Shown in pieces: positions 18,985-27,386 of a stretch of 64,000 bases of DNA. Under the pieces are notes generated by a model. It was not told the origin of the DNA, did not search any database, and saw nothing but the letters and a program-made list of their open reading frames with translations. Both the position numbers and the translations under genes were made by a program. How positions within the stretch are numbered: position 1 is the first letter of the stretch; each line of letters opens with the position of its first letter. Origin of the DNA: Marinirhabdus gelatinilytica (GTDB lineage Bacteria > Bacteroidota > Bacteroidia > Flavobacteriales > Flavobacteriaceae); assembly GCF_003353425.1 (NCBI RefSeq), contig NZ_QRAO01000002.1, forward strand, positions 358,496-422,495. Direction: 5' to 3'.

Positions 18985-20337
18985 ATGAAACCGTCAAAAA
19001 AAGTTGCATATTACACATTAGGCTGTAAGCTCAATTTCAGCGAGACTGCTACCATTGCCCGTAATTTCGAGGGTGAAGGCTTTGATCGTGTAGATTTTTC
19101 TGAAAAAGCAGATATCTACGTGATCAATACCTGTAGCGTCACCGAAAATGCCGACAAGCGTTTCAAATCCATCGTAAAAAAAGCACAAAAAGCAAATCCT
19201 GAAGCATTCGTGGCCGCAGTGGGTTGCTATGCGCAGCTAAAACCAGAGGAACTCGCCGATGTTGATGGTGTGGATTTGGTGCTGGGCGCTACTGAAAAGT
19301 TTAAAATAACCAGTTACATTAACGAGCTGTTAGCCAACCCCGAACGAAACCGTGGGGAAGGAGCGCAGGTACATTCTTGCGAGATTGAGGATGCCGATTT
19401 TTATGTAGGAAGTTATTCCGTAGGCGACCGTACCCGTGCATTCTTGAAAGTGCAGGATGGTTGTGACTATAAATGTACCTATTGCACGATTCCATTGGCG
19501 CGCGGGATTTCACGTAGCGACACCTTGGAAAATGTACTGAAAAACGCTGCTGAAATTTCAGCCCAGGGCATCAAGGAAATTGTTTTGACGGGGGTGAACA
19601 TTGGCGACTACGGAAAAGGGGAGTTTGGCAACAAGAAGCACGAACATACATTCCTGCAATTATGTGAGGCCTTGGATAAGGTAAAAGGGGTGGAGCGTTT
19701 GCGCATATCTTCCATAGAACCCAATTTACTGAAGAACGAAACCATAGATTTTGTAGCACAATCCAGAACTTTTGTACCACATTTCCACATCCCATTGCAA
19801 AGCGGAAGCAACGATTTGTTGAAGCTCATGCGCCGCAGGTATATGCGCGAACTGTATGTGGATAGAGTTTCAAAAATAAAGGAAGTGATGCCAGACGCCT
19901 GTATTGGGGTAGATGTGATCGTGGGCTTCCCAGGAGAGACCGAAGAACGCTTTTTAGAGACCTATCACTTCTTGAACGAGCTAGATATCTCCTATCTACA
20001 CGTTTTTACCTATTCTGAAAGGGACAACACCCCAGCAGCCCAAATGGAAGGGGTGGTGCCCAAAAAGGTGAGGGCCAAACGCAGTAAAATGTTGCGCGGA
20101 CTTTCAGCAAAAAAGAGACGGGCTTTCTATGAGAGCCAACTTGGGTCCTCCCGCACCATTTTATTTGAAGGCGAGAACAAAGCGGGCTACATACACGGAT
20201 TTACCGAAAATTACGTAAAAGTAAAAGCCCCGTGGAATCCGGAGCTTGTAAATACAGTACATCAGGTTACGCTAACCGAAATAGATGAAGACGGCCTAGT
20301 ACGTTTTGAATATGCAAAAGAGCCTATTTTGGCTTAG
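18985..20337 (+). CDS. mtaB: tRNA t6A37 methylthiotransferase MtaB
   Basis: A 450-residue radical SAM enzyme that adds a methylthio group to N6-threonylcarbamoyladenosine 37, making ms2t6A in tRNAs reading ANN codons. The N-terminal UPF0004 domain has the three cluster cysteines (TLGCKLN, INTCSV, AVGCYAQ), then the radical SAM triad CDYKCTYC (Cys160, Cys164, Cys167) and a C-terminal TRAM-like domain. Length and motifs fit MtaB better than MiaB or RimO. It has its own promoter and is followed by a convergent gene. Confidence 0.95.
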   Translation: MKPSKKVAYYTLGCKLNFSETATIARNFEGEGFDRVDFSEKADIYVINTCSVTENADKRFKSIVKKAQKANPEAFVAAVGCYAQLKPEELADVDGVDLVLGATEKFKITSYINELLANPERNRGEGAQVHSCEIEDADFYVGSYSVGDRTRAFLKVQDGCDYKCTYCTIPLARGISRSDTLENVLKNAAEISAQGIKEIVLTGVNIGDYGKGEFGNKKHEHTFLQLCEALDKVKGVERLRISSIEPNLLKNETIDFVAQSRTFVPHFHIPLQSGSNDLLKLMRRRYMRELYVDRVSKIKEVMPDACIGVDVIVGFPGETEERFLETYHFLNELDISYLHVFTYSERDNTPAAQMEGVVPKKVRAKRSKMLRGLSAKKRRAFYESQLGSSRTILFEGENKAGYIHGFTENYVKVKAPWNPELVNTVHQVTLTEIDEDGLVRFEYAKEPILA

Positions 20338-20355
20338 GTTTTTTTAGTCTCGATT

Positions 20356-23300
20356 TTATTGCGTAATCAACAGGCCTACTTGTATAATTTGGTCTTCTTC
20401 TGAAACGAAATATCCTGCTTTAAAGGCAAGCGAGTTCAGACCGCTTAACCAAATTCCTCCCCCAAACGAAGTGTGCATAGTATCTGAAGTATCCACATCG
20501 CTCCAAACCCTTCCATAGTCAAAACCACCATAGGTTCCCAATGTTATTGGAATTACAGAAGTTGTTAATCTGGCAAGGCGGAGTTTTAAATCGGTTGTGT
20601 GATAGAACGAAGTTTCGCCGGTAAAGCGCTCGTTTCTATAACCCCTAAGGCCATTATTACCACCTATGGAAGGAGCGTGGTAAAAGTAGTAGTTATCCCC
20701 AATGTTGGTTCTTACGGCTGCAGAGGTGCCCAATACAAGGTTTCCGGAAGGAATTAATCCTTCTTCAAAACCAACCTGCAATCCTGCATAGCCAAAGGCA
20801 TTGTCACTGTCTTCAATATTGCTTTTGTACCCTATTACGGCATCAAAATTAAATGCTTTGGAAGGGAAATCCATTGCATTTTGGTTTCGGTAGCTAATGA
20901 GTGCCTCACCACCTGCATAGTTCTGCATTTCAAAAACATTTGAATTTACAGCATTGGTAGAAGGTGTGAATAATCTGTCCGGATTATTTTGTACTTCAAA
21001 ACTTTCAAACAGTGCTTTAAAAGTGAGGGTTTTGTATTTAACACCTGCACTGGCTTTGATCTGTTGCATACGGGCACGATTAAAATCCCTGTCCTCATCA
21101 TCTGCATTGCCATCATAAGAGGTGCCGTTACCAAAACCGAAAAATTGATTGGCAAAAGAATCGCTTGTAAAATAGCCGTCTACCACCAGATTCCATTGTG
21201 GGAATATGTTGGCGAACTCACCGTCGTAATCCAGCTCTACCGCTTGGAAATTGAAATAATAATTGGCCAATAGCGCGTGTTGGTATCTAAATGGGTTTCC
21301 GTTGAAACCATAATTGGTATAGGTGTCCCTTGCCCCTAAAAAGAAACCATCATCTACCTGAAAGCCAATATTCGGCAAGATTACGTGGTTATTTTCCTTG
21401 AAGTACCTCCAATGATAGGTGTTGGTTTCATAAAGATTAGTAAACTGATGCGCTGGTGTTTTTTCATCAAACTTGGAATCTTCGTATTTCCAATCGTACA
21501 CTTTTACTTGGCGTGTATTCTCAATGGTGTATTTGTCCTTTCCATAACCACCTATTATGCGCACCTTGATGGGATTATTGCCCCTGCCGGTTACCGTGAA
21601 CTCATCATCGTCATTGAGTCCATATATCCATATTTCCTTTGTTTCATCCTTATCGAAGGTTCTATCTAGAATTACGGGATCTTTTTCATCCTTAATGGCT
21701 CTTTTAATGATGACTTGGGTTTTTCCATCTTCAAGACGAATTATTTCGAACTTGTCGTCCTTGTCGGTCCCATGGATTGCTACGGTTCGATTTAAATAGT
21801 TTCCGTATTCTTTGGCATACTGGTCCAGCTTACCCAATCTTGATTTAAGATCACTTTTCAATCTTTCAGAGGTTTCATCCTGGACCTCTGGTGGCAGGTT
21901 TTCCCACGCTGCATCAATTTCGGCTTCGCTTAGGTGTTGCTGTATATATCTTGCTTGTTCAATCCAAGCATCGGTACCAAACTTGGTCATAAACGTACGA
22001 TCAAGGTTGTTGCCCTCACCATTATACCATTTTATATCGCGGATGTCATCCTTATAGCTTTGCCAAAAGCGTGTATCCGGCACTACCATTTTTACAATGG
22101 TCAACATAACGCCGTCAAACTTTGAGAATGCTGCGTCTCTATCGCGGGGTATAGGGATAAAGCGGGTAGTATCATCGTCAATCTCATATTCGGCGAAGCG
22201 CCATTGGTCTTGGTGGCGGTCCCAATCGCCAATGAGCATATCGAACAACCGTGAACGGATCCAAATTTTTTGGTCTACACTATATTTCTCATCCTCTCGC
22301 AGTTTTTCAAGTACATCGGTAGCACTCTCAAAGGTTACCACGGTTCCTCCACCGGGGTTTGCGCGATTGTAGCCTTCAAAATCTTCTTGTCCATCGTCCG
22401 GGCGTTCTTCTATCCAGTATAGGGCATCTCCATATTTTTCGCCCAAATCATCAAGGTTGGGTTGTTTGGGTACGTAGGCCAATTCTATGTTGGCGTGATT
22501 CACATTAATTTCTTTTGCCATTGGGTCTAATACCAATTGCATAAAGGGATGTGTTGTGGTGAAAAAATCGTAGACAACGGTTTCGGCAAAAGTACCGCGG
22601 TATTCTTCTGGCTCGAAAGTGATTCCTTTTACCTTGAATTTCAGGAACTTGAATGCATCTTTTTCTAACCCTCTAATGGCGTATTCCGCACCATTTTCAT
22701 CTTTCAATTTTGCTGAGTAGGTTTGGTGCCCGCCACCAGCTTCCTTTACAGTAAGGCCGCCTCTGTATTTGGTGAGGTCTGCATTGGTTGCGGTTACGGG
22801 GATGCCGTAATATTTTCTGAAACGATCGCCCCACATAAACTTATAGAAACCAGATTTTTCTAATTTTTCTTCTTCAGAAACAATAGGTACTTGAACCGTT
22901 TGTGAAGTAAACGGAGGCATTGGGGATTTTAACTCGTCATTGGGGAAAGCTGCGGTCATTGGGAAGGTTTTTTCACCTTCTTCGGTAATAAAAGTGACTT
23001 GCGAGCTGCCATCCTCAAAATATTGAATCATCCCAAAGCCCTCTTTTCCATAGGTATATTGGCCTTCGTATATCAATTGCCCTCCCACAGCTGTTATCCG
23101 TGCCTCTTCTCGTTTCGTTTTTGAAGCTTTGCCCAAAGAACCACTTATTACTTGGTGAGCCCTGTCCTTGGAAGTAAGGTATTGGAGGCTGTTTTCGTGA
23201 CCAGATACTAGCGTTACCCTATCCAATTCCTGAACGAGAGCAGCCACTTTTATGGCAAATTCCTGATACCTCTGGAAGTATATCTTATCTGGGTTCATTC

Positions 23301-24015
23301 CTCCTTTGTAGTTGTTGGCATACATACCATTGCTGAAAATAGGGTGGCTCATTACGATGACAAGATTCTTGCCTCTTGCATCTTTTATCATACCTTCCAG
23401 TTCTTCAATAAACCTGCGCTGTGTCTTTATGTCGCTACATTTTTGGTTGATGTATTCCACACGGTCCCAATTGCTTATATACCACTTGGAGTCTACCAAA
23501 ATCATATCGATGGCATCGTTTATCTCTCGGTATTCTAGCGGGCAAACATTGTTGGGCTCTACCTCAACTTTTTTAAGGTCTTGGTCTTTGATATAATCCT
23601 CAACCCACTCAATCTGCTTTGCGTTTTTGCTTTCCCACTCGTTGGTTCCTGGGATAAAATATGTTTTACCCTTGAACGAATTGGCCAGGTCCAATTGCTT
23701 TTTTAGCAGTTGTAGGTTTTGCTCTTCGTTTTCAAAATCTTTGGAAGTATAGTTTCCCGTGAAAAGTAGCGTGCTGTTTTTGCTCGCTTCGTTTAATTTT
23801 TGCTGAAGCTTGGACAGGATGGCATCATTATAAGTACCGTTATAATTACCAAGTCCTCCTGCTATGAAAAAGGTATGTGTGGGGCTCTTGGAGGTTGTTG
23901 TTTCTTGTAGTGAGGTTGCTTTTTGTTCCTTATAGCTGGCACAAGCAGAAATAATAAAAATGCCTATAAAAATTGAAGTGAGTCTATAGATGATTTTCTG
24001 GGTAGTATGCTGCAT
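20356..24015 (-). CDS. Lipoprotein with degenerate phosphoesterase, kinase-like middle and OM beta-barrel
   Basis: A 1219-residue protein of the large Bacteroidota metallophosphoesterase/outer-membrane-barrel type. Lipobox ISAC gives lipidated Cys25. Residues about 45-345 match the calcineurin-like phosphoesterase fold, but the metal motifs are broken: IAGGLGN (51-57), FTGNYT (85-90), IPGTNEW (121-127), MSHP (222-225), GHEN (272-275), where functional members have GDxG, GDN, GNHDW, HHP and GHxH. Residues about 415-760 hold a Gly-rich strand (EAGGGHQTY), YAIRGLEKD, GDWDRH (596-601) and PRDRDAAF (623-630), reminiscent of atypical protein kinases. From about 870 to the end are amphipathic strands of a BamA/TamA-like barrel ending IQVGLLITQ. 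So both ends would sit at the outer membrane. Function unknown. Confidence 0.8.
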   Translation of the reverse strand: MQHTTQKIIYRLTSIFIGIFIISACASYKEQKATSLQETTTSKSPTHTFFIAGGLGNYNGTYNDAILSKLQQKLNEASKNSTLLFTGNYTSKDFENEEQNLQLLKKQLDLANSFKGKTYFIPGTNEWESKNAKQIEWVEDYIKDQDLKKVEVEPNNVCPLEYREINDAIDMILVDSKWYISNWDRVEYINQKCSDIKTQRRFIEELEGMIKDARGKNLVIVMSHPIFSNGMYANNYKGGMNPDKIYFQRYQEFAIKVAALVQELDRVTLVSGHENSLQYLTSKDRAHQVISGSLGKASKTKREEARITAVGGQLIYEGQYTYGKEGFGMIQYFEDGSSQVTFITEEGEKTFPMTAAFPNDELKSPMPPFTSQTVQVPIVSEEEKLEKSGFYKFMWGDRFRKYYGIPVTATNADLTKYRGGLTVKEAGGGHQTYSAKLKDENGAEYAIRGLEKDAFKFLKFKVKGITFEPEEYRGTFAETVVYDFFTTTHPFMQLVLDPMAKEINVNHANIELAYVPKQPNLDDLGEKYGDALYWIEERPDDGQEDFEGYNRANPGGGTVVTFESATDVLEKLREDEKYSVDQKIWIRSRLFDMLIGDWDRHQDQWRFAEYEIDDDTTRFIPIPRDRDAAFSKFDGVMLTIVKMVVPDTRFWQSYKDDIRDIKWYNGEGNNLDRTFMTKFGTDAWIEQARYIQQHLSEAEIDAAWENLPPEVQDETSERLKSDLKSRLGKLDQYAKEYGNYLNRTVAIHGTDKDDKFEIIRLEDGKTQVIIKRAIKDEKDPVILDRTFDKDETKEIWIYGLNDDDEFTVTGRGNNPIKVRIIGGYGKDKYTIENTRQVKVYDWKYEDSKFDEKTPAHQFTNLYETNTYHWRYFKENNHVILPNIGFQVDDGFFLGARDTYTNYGFNGNPFRYQHALLANYYFNFQAVELDYDGEFANIFPQWNLVVDGYFTSDSFANQFFGFGNGTSYDGNADDEDRDFNRARMQQIKASAGVKYKTLTFKALFESFEVQNNPDRLFTPSTNAVNSNVFEMQNYAGGEALISYRNQNAMDFPSKAFNFDAVIGYKSNIEDSDNAFGYAGLQVGFEEGLIPSGNLVLGTSAAVRTNIGDNYYFYHAPSIGGNNGLRGYRNERFTGETSFYHTTDLKLRLARLTTSVIPITLGTYGGFDYGRVWSDVDTSDTMHTSFGGGIWLSGLNSLAFKAGYFVSEEDQIIQVGLLITQ

Positions 24016-24133
24016 AAAATGGTTTCGGTTATTTTAATAAGATATAAATGTACTGTAGTAAGTTAAGACAGCCGACTATTTTAGCATTACTTTCACGCTT
24101 AAAGTTTTCTTAAATACAGCAATTGCTTTGCAT

Positions 24134-24166
24134 AAAAAAACCTCCAATTATAGTGATTGAAGGTTT
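24134..24166 (-). terminator. Terminator of the GNAT/pirin unit
   Basis: AAACCTCCAAT (24138-24148) pairs with ATTGAAGGTTT (24156-24166), one mismatch, and reads into a T run on the minus strand (24140-24134). It ends the transcript of the two minus genes above. Confidence 0.7.
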
Positions 24167-24187
24167 AGGAAGTGGCATCTGGTTTGC

Positions 24188-24487
24188 TTAAATGCTTATG
24201 CCCACTGGGAGCAGGGATTTGTATTTTCTTCGGTTCTTGCGCATAAAACCAGCTATTTCTGGACTTGTGGGGACAAGGCTTATGCCCCTGTCCTTCACTT
24301 CTTCGAATACGGCTTTGATAAATATGTCCCTAAAACCTTGATCCTCCATATCTTCTGGCATATCATATTTGGTCAAGAAGATTTTTCTATCTTGTAATGC
24401 ATACTCTATGCGAGCCATGTTGTCACCTACTTCCAGCTCGAACTGGCGCAGGAATTCGTTATCGGTTATTTCAACATCTTCGATCAT
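24188..24487 (-). CDS. Small GNAT-like N-acetyltransferase (YidJ/GCN5-related type)
   Basis: A 99-residue protein resembling the single-domain GCN5-related family (Acetyltransf_CG), which lacks the usual long GNAT N-terminus. Seen: strands with RIEYALQDRKIFLTKYDMPEDMEDQGF, then a helix IFIKAVFEEVKDRGISLVPTSPEIAGFM in the expected acetyl-CoA region. ATG at 24487 is preferred over a TTG two codons upstream. It lies 18 bases after the pirin gene on the same strand and probably shares its transcript. Substrate unknown. Confidence 0.78.
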   Translation of the reverse strand: MIEDVEITDNEFLRQFELEVGDNMARIEYALQDRKIFLTKYDMPEDMEDQGFRDIFIKAVFEEVKDRGISLVPTSPEIAGFMRKNRRKYKSLLPVGISI

Positions 24488-24505
24488 AATCAAGGGATTT
24501 AAATT

Positions 24506-25222
24506 TTAATTCATTGGTACTTCTATGAGCAGTGCTTTACTTCCGGTGGTTGCTGAAATTGTAATGGTATCTGCGTCCCATATTCCAATAGCATCACGCT
24601 CGTTAAGTGTTTCATCTTCAGCGATTACAGTGCCCTTTATTACCATGAGGTAAATTCCGTGAGCTCTGTTATGTACTTCATAAGTGGTTTTTGTTGTTTC
24701 GGTGAATTCTCCTATATTGAAATAGGCTTGTTGGTGTACCCATAGTTCATCTTCATTTGCGACACCCTTCGGTTTTACAACGGTACTAAAGGTGTTTTTA
24801 TTTAAAAGAGGTGCTATTTTCTTTTGCTGGTACCTAGGTGTTACGTTCTCTGTCTCTGGAAATATCCAAATTTGAAAAAGCTTTACAGGTTCGTTTTGGT
24901 TTGCATTAAGCTCACTGTGTTCCACACCACTACCAGCACTCATTATTTGTATATCACCACTTTCAACAATACCTTCGTTGCCCATGGAGTCACGATGTTT
25001 CAATGCTCCTTCCTGCGGAATGGTAACAATCTCCATATTTTTATGGGGATGTTTGCCAAAACCCATTCCACCAGCAACTACATCGTCGTTGAGCACACGT
25101 AATTTCCCAAACTGTATTCTTTCGGGATCGAAATAGTTTGCAAAACTGAACGAATACCGCGCTTCTAGCCAACCATAATTTGCGGAACCTCGCGTTTGTG
25201 CAGGATGTAACAACTTTTTCAT
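24506..25222 (-). CDS. Pirin family protein (YhhW-like bicupin)
   Basis: A 238-residue bicupin. The N-terminal cupin shows the pirin signature with GFGKHPHKNMEIVT and HSELNANQ, carrying the His/His/His/Glu metal ligands; the second cupin is less conserved, as usual. Members such as YhhW have quercetin 2,3-dioxygenase activity in vitro; the physiological substrate here is unknown. Followed after 18 bases by the GNAT-like gene. Its promoter overlaps that of the divergent hydrolase gene. Confidence 0.9.
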   Translation of the reverse strand: MKKLLHPAQTRGSANYGWLEARYSFSFANYFDPERIQFGKLRVLNDDVVAGGMGFGKHPHKNMEIVTIPQEGALKHRDSMGNEGIVESGDIQIMSAGSGVEHSELNANQNEPVKLFQIWIFPETENVTPRYQQKKIAPLLNKNTFSTVVKPKGVANEDELWVHQQAYFNIGEFTETTKTTYEVHNRAHGIYLMVIKGTVIAEDETLNERDAIGIWDADTITISATTGSKALLIEVPMN

Positions 25223-25253
25223 GGGAACCCCAACAATTAGAAATACTACTTAG

Positions 25254-25274
25254 TATCTTTGTAATGCAAAGTTA
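25254..25274. promoter_or_regulatory. Overlapping face-to-face -7 boxes for pirin and hydrolase genes
   Basis: TATCTTTG (25254-25261, plus) and TAACTTTG (25274-25267, minus) both match TAnnTTTG perfectly and are only 5 bases apart, forming a near-palindrome. Each box lies over the expected start site of the other transcript. Neither has a clear TTG at -33. Confidence 0.6.
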
Positions 25275-25317
25275 CGGAAAAATCCTCTAGTTAGGGTTGT
25301 ATTGTAGAAGTTACAGC

Positions 25318-25980
25318 ATGAGCGAAGAAAAAACACACGTTTATTTTGTACCGGGTCTAGCGGCAGGGAAAGAAATTTTTAAGAATATACGTTTGCCAAA
25401 AGACCGTTTTGAGATGCACATCCTAACATGGCAAATCCCTGAAAAAAAGGAGCCTATTGCCAAATACGCCAAGAGGATGGCCTCCCAAGTAACACATAAA
25501 AGTGCCGTACTTGTTGGGGTAAGCTTTGGTGGTGTGGTTGTACAGGAGATGGCACATTTCCTTCAGCTAAGAAAACTCATCATAATTTCCAGTGTGAAGA
25601 ACCGAAAGGAACTCCCCAGAAGATTGAAGGTGGCTAGGGCTACCCGCGCCTATAAATTGCTGCCCACCAAAATGCTCCTCAGTGCAGAAGACCTCACAAA
25701 ATATTCGGTGGGGCCACGGTCCAAGAAACGATTGGCGCTGTACCAAGCTTTTTTGCACGTTAGAAATGAAAGATATTTAAACTGGGCCATAAAAAATATG
25801 GTGTGTTGGAAGCCCAAGGAGAAAATTGAGGATATTGTACATATACATGGAGATGGCGACATAATTTTCCCAATAAAAAATATCCAAGATTGTGTTGTCA
25901 TTGAAGGAGGAACCCATATAATGCTATTGAACAAGGGCGGTGAGGTTTCAAAAAAAATTATAGAGGCTATTAGCTCATAA
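25318..25980 (+). CDS. Alpha/beta hydrolase-like protein
   Basis: A 220-residue cytoplasmic alpha/beta hydrolase. The nucleophile elbow is GVSFGG with Ser69; Asp of HGDGDIIFP and His of GGTHIML complete a plausible triad. Short for the family, with a small cap rich in basic residues (RRLKVARATRAYK). ATG 25318 is preferred because the upstream TTG (25297) adds only seven residues and no motif. Substrate cannot be predicted. Divergent from pirin. Confidence 0.82.
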   Translation: MSEEKTHVYFVPGLAAGKEIFKNIRLPKDRFEMHILTWQIPEKKEPIAKYAKRMASQVTHKSAVLVGVSFGGVVVQEMAHFLQLRKLIIISSVKNRKELPRRLKVARATRAYKLLPTKMLLSAEDLTKYSVGPRSKKRLALYQAFLHVRNERYLNWAIKNMVCWKPKEKIEDIVHIHGDGDIIFPIKNIQDCVVIEGGTHIMLLNKGGEVSKKIIEAISS

Positions 25981-25994
25981 AAGCTGTTAAAATC

Positions 25995-26025
25995 TTGAAG
26001 TAGGTTAGTAGTTTCTTTATCTTTA
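25995..26025 (+). promoter_or_regulatory. Promoter of the lytic transglycosylase gene
   Basis: TTG at 25995-25997, 20 bases, TATCTTTA at 26018-26025, 17 bases before the ATG at 26043. Confidence 0.6.
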
Positions 26026-26042
26026 ATCAAAAATTTTAGATT

Positions 26043-26978
26043 ATGAGTTTATTTTCAAAAGCAGGTTTGTTAGTGGTAGTTGGTTTTGTGAGCGGATTAT
26101 GCGTCAATGCCGTCCAGGAACCGGAAACCACAGATGAGACCCTTCAAAAAAGGTTGGTGAACGATTATAATGTTTACGCCCTTCCACTTCCTGAAACTAT
26201 GAACTTTGCTGGAGAGGCTGTACCATTGGACGATCCTAATATACGAGAACGTATGGATCGTGAACTCTTAGTGAATACCTATTGGCAGTCCAACGGTTTG
26301 CTCATGTTCAAGAGAGCAAATAAATATTTTCCTATTATAGAACCTTTGCTTGAAAAATATGGTCTTCCGGATGACTTTAAATATCTGGCCGTAGCCGAAA
26401 GTGGATTGGACAACGTACGTTCTCCTGCTGGGGCAGCGGGTTTCTGGCAGTTTTTAAAAGGGACTGGACGTGAATATGGCCTCGAGGTGAACGATTACGT
26501 AGACGAGCGCTACAATCTAGAGTTGGCAACCCGTGTGGCTGCAGAATATCTTAAAAAATCCAAAGAGCGGTTTGGGAGTTGGACATTGGCCGCTGCAGCC
26601 TATAATGCGGGCAACGCAGGCGTCAATAAGCAACTAGAAAGACAGAAACTGGATAATAATTATTACGACATATTGCTCAATTCTGAAACGAGCCGCTATG
26701 TTTTTCGTATACTTGCCTTTAAGGAAATTATGAGCAATCCCAAGAAATATGGGTTCAATTTTAGGCAACAGGATCTCTATACAGCTGTTCCTTCCTATAA
26801 AGTTAAAGTAGATACCGCTGTAACAGATTTTGCAGATTTTGCAAAAAAATTTGATATTAACTATAAAATACTGAAATTGCACAATCCTTGGTTACGGGAT
26901 ACTTATTTGAAAAATGCCTCTGGAAAAGAGTATTTTATCGAAATTCCCAAAAAAGGATATTATAACACAGGACAATAG
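26043..26978 (+). CDS. Lytic murein transglycosylase (SLT/MltD-like)
   Basis: A 311-residue peptidoglycan lyase that cleaves MurNAc-GlcNAc bonds with 1,6-anhydro product formation. A signal peptide or membrane anchor covers residues 1-24. The SLT domain (about 85-230) has the catalytic Glu119 in AVAESGLDN, then GAAGFWQF and AAAYNAGN, all family hallmarks. The C-terminal 60 residues look like a degenerate LysM module. The following tauE-like gene, 31 bases on, may be co-transcribed but is unrelated in function. Confidence 0.92.
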   Translation: MSLFSKAGLLVVVGFVSGLCVNAVQEPETTDETLQKRLVNDYNVYALPLPETMNFAGEAVPLDDPNIRERMDRELLVNTYWQSNGLLMFKRANKYFPIIEPLLEKYGLPDDFKYLAVAESGLDNVRSPAGAAGFWQFLKGTGREYGLEVNDYVDERYNLELATRVAAEYLKKSKERFGSWTLAAAAYNAGNAGVNKQLERQKLDNNYYDILLNSETSRYVFRILAFKEIMSNPKKYGFNFRQQDLYTAVPSYKVKVDTAVTDFADFAKKFDINYKILKLHNPWLRDTYLKNASGKEYFIEIPKKGYYNTGQ

Positions 26979-27009
26979 CGCAGATTAAAGCTACAGCAAA
27001 CAACCAACA

Positions 27010-27381
27010 ATGAACATTACCTTATTACTCTCTTTATTGATAATTGGCCTTTTGGCTGGAATTTTAAGTGGTTTTATGGGAGTAGGAGGGGGAGTGATCA
27101 TGATTCCCTTGATGATGTTGTTCTTAGGGTACGATCAACACGAGGCACAAGGATTGAGTCTTGCCGTCTTGGCAGTACCCGTAACTTTTGTGGCAGCTTA
27201 TACATACCATGTGGGAGGGCACCCGGTAAACTGGAAGTATGCCATTGTAATAGCGTTGTGCTTTGTAGTGGGAGGCTGGATTGGCTCTAAGTTTGCCGTT
27301 AAGATAGACCAAGCTGTGCTTAAAAAGATATTTGCCGTGGTCTTGGTAATTGCGGCAATCAAATTATTCTTTGGGAAATAA
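27010..27381 (+). CDS. Half-size TauE/SafE-type membrane transporter
   Basis: A 123-residue protein with four membrane helices and the family motif GxxxGFMGVGGGxxxxP near the N-terminus (SGFMGVGGGVIMIPLM). Typical TauE/SafE anion exporters have about 250 residues made of two such halves, so this single-repeat form should work as a dimer. Transported anion (sulfite, sulfonate or other) is unknown. Its stop is 5 bases from that of the convergent thioredoxin-like gene. Confidence 0.82.
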   Translation: MNITLLLSLLIIGLLAGILSGFMGVGGGVIMIPLMMLFLGYDQHEAQGLSLAVLAVPVTFVAAYTYHVGGHPVNWKYAIVIALCFVVGGWIGSKFAVKIDQAVLKKIFAVVLVIAAIKLFFGK

Positions 27382-27386
27382 AACAG

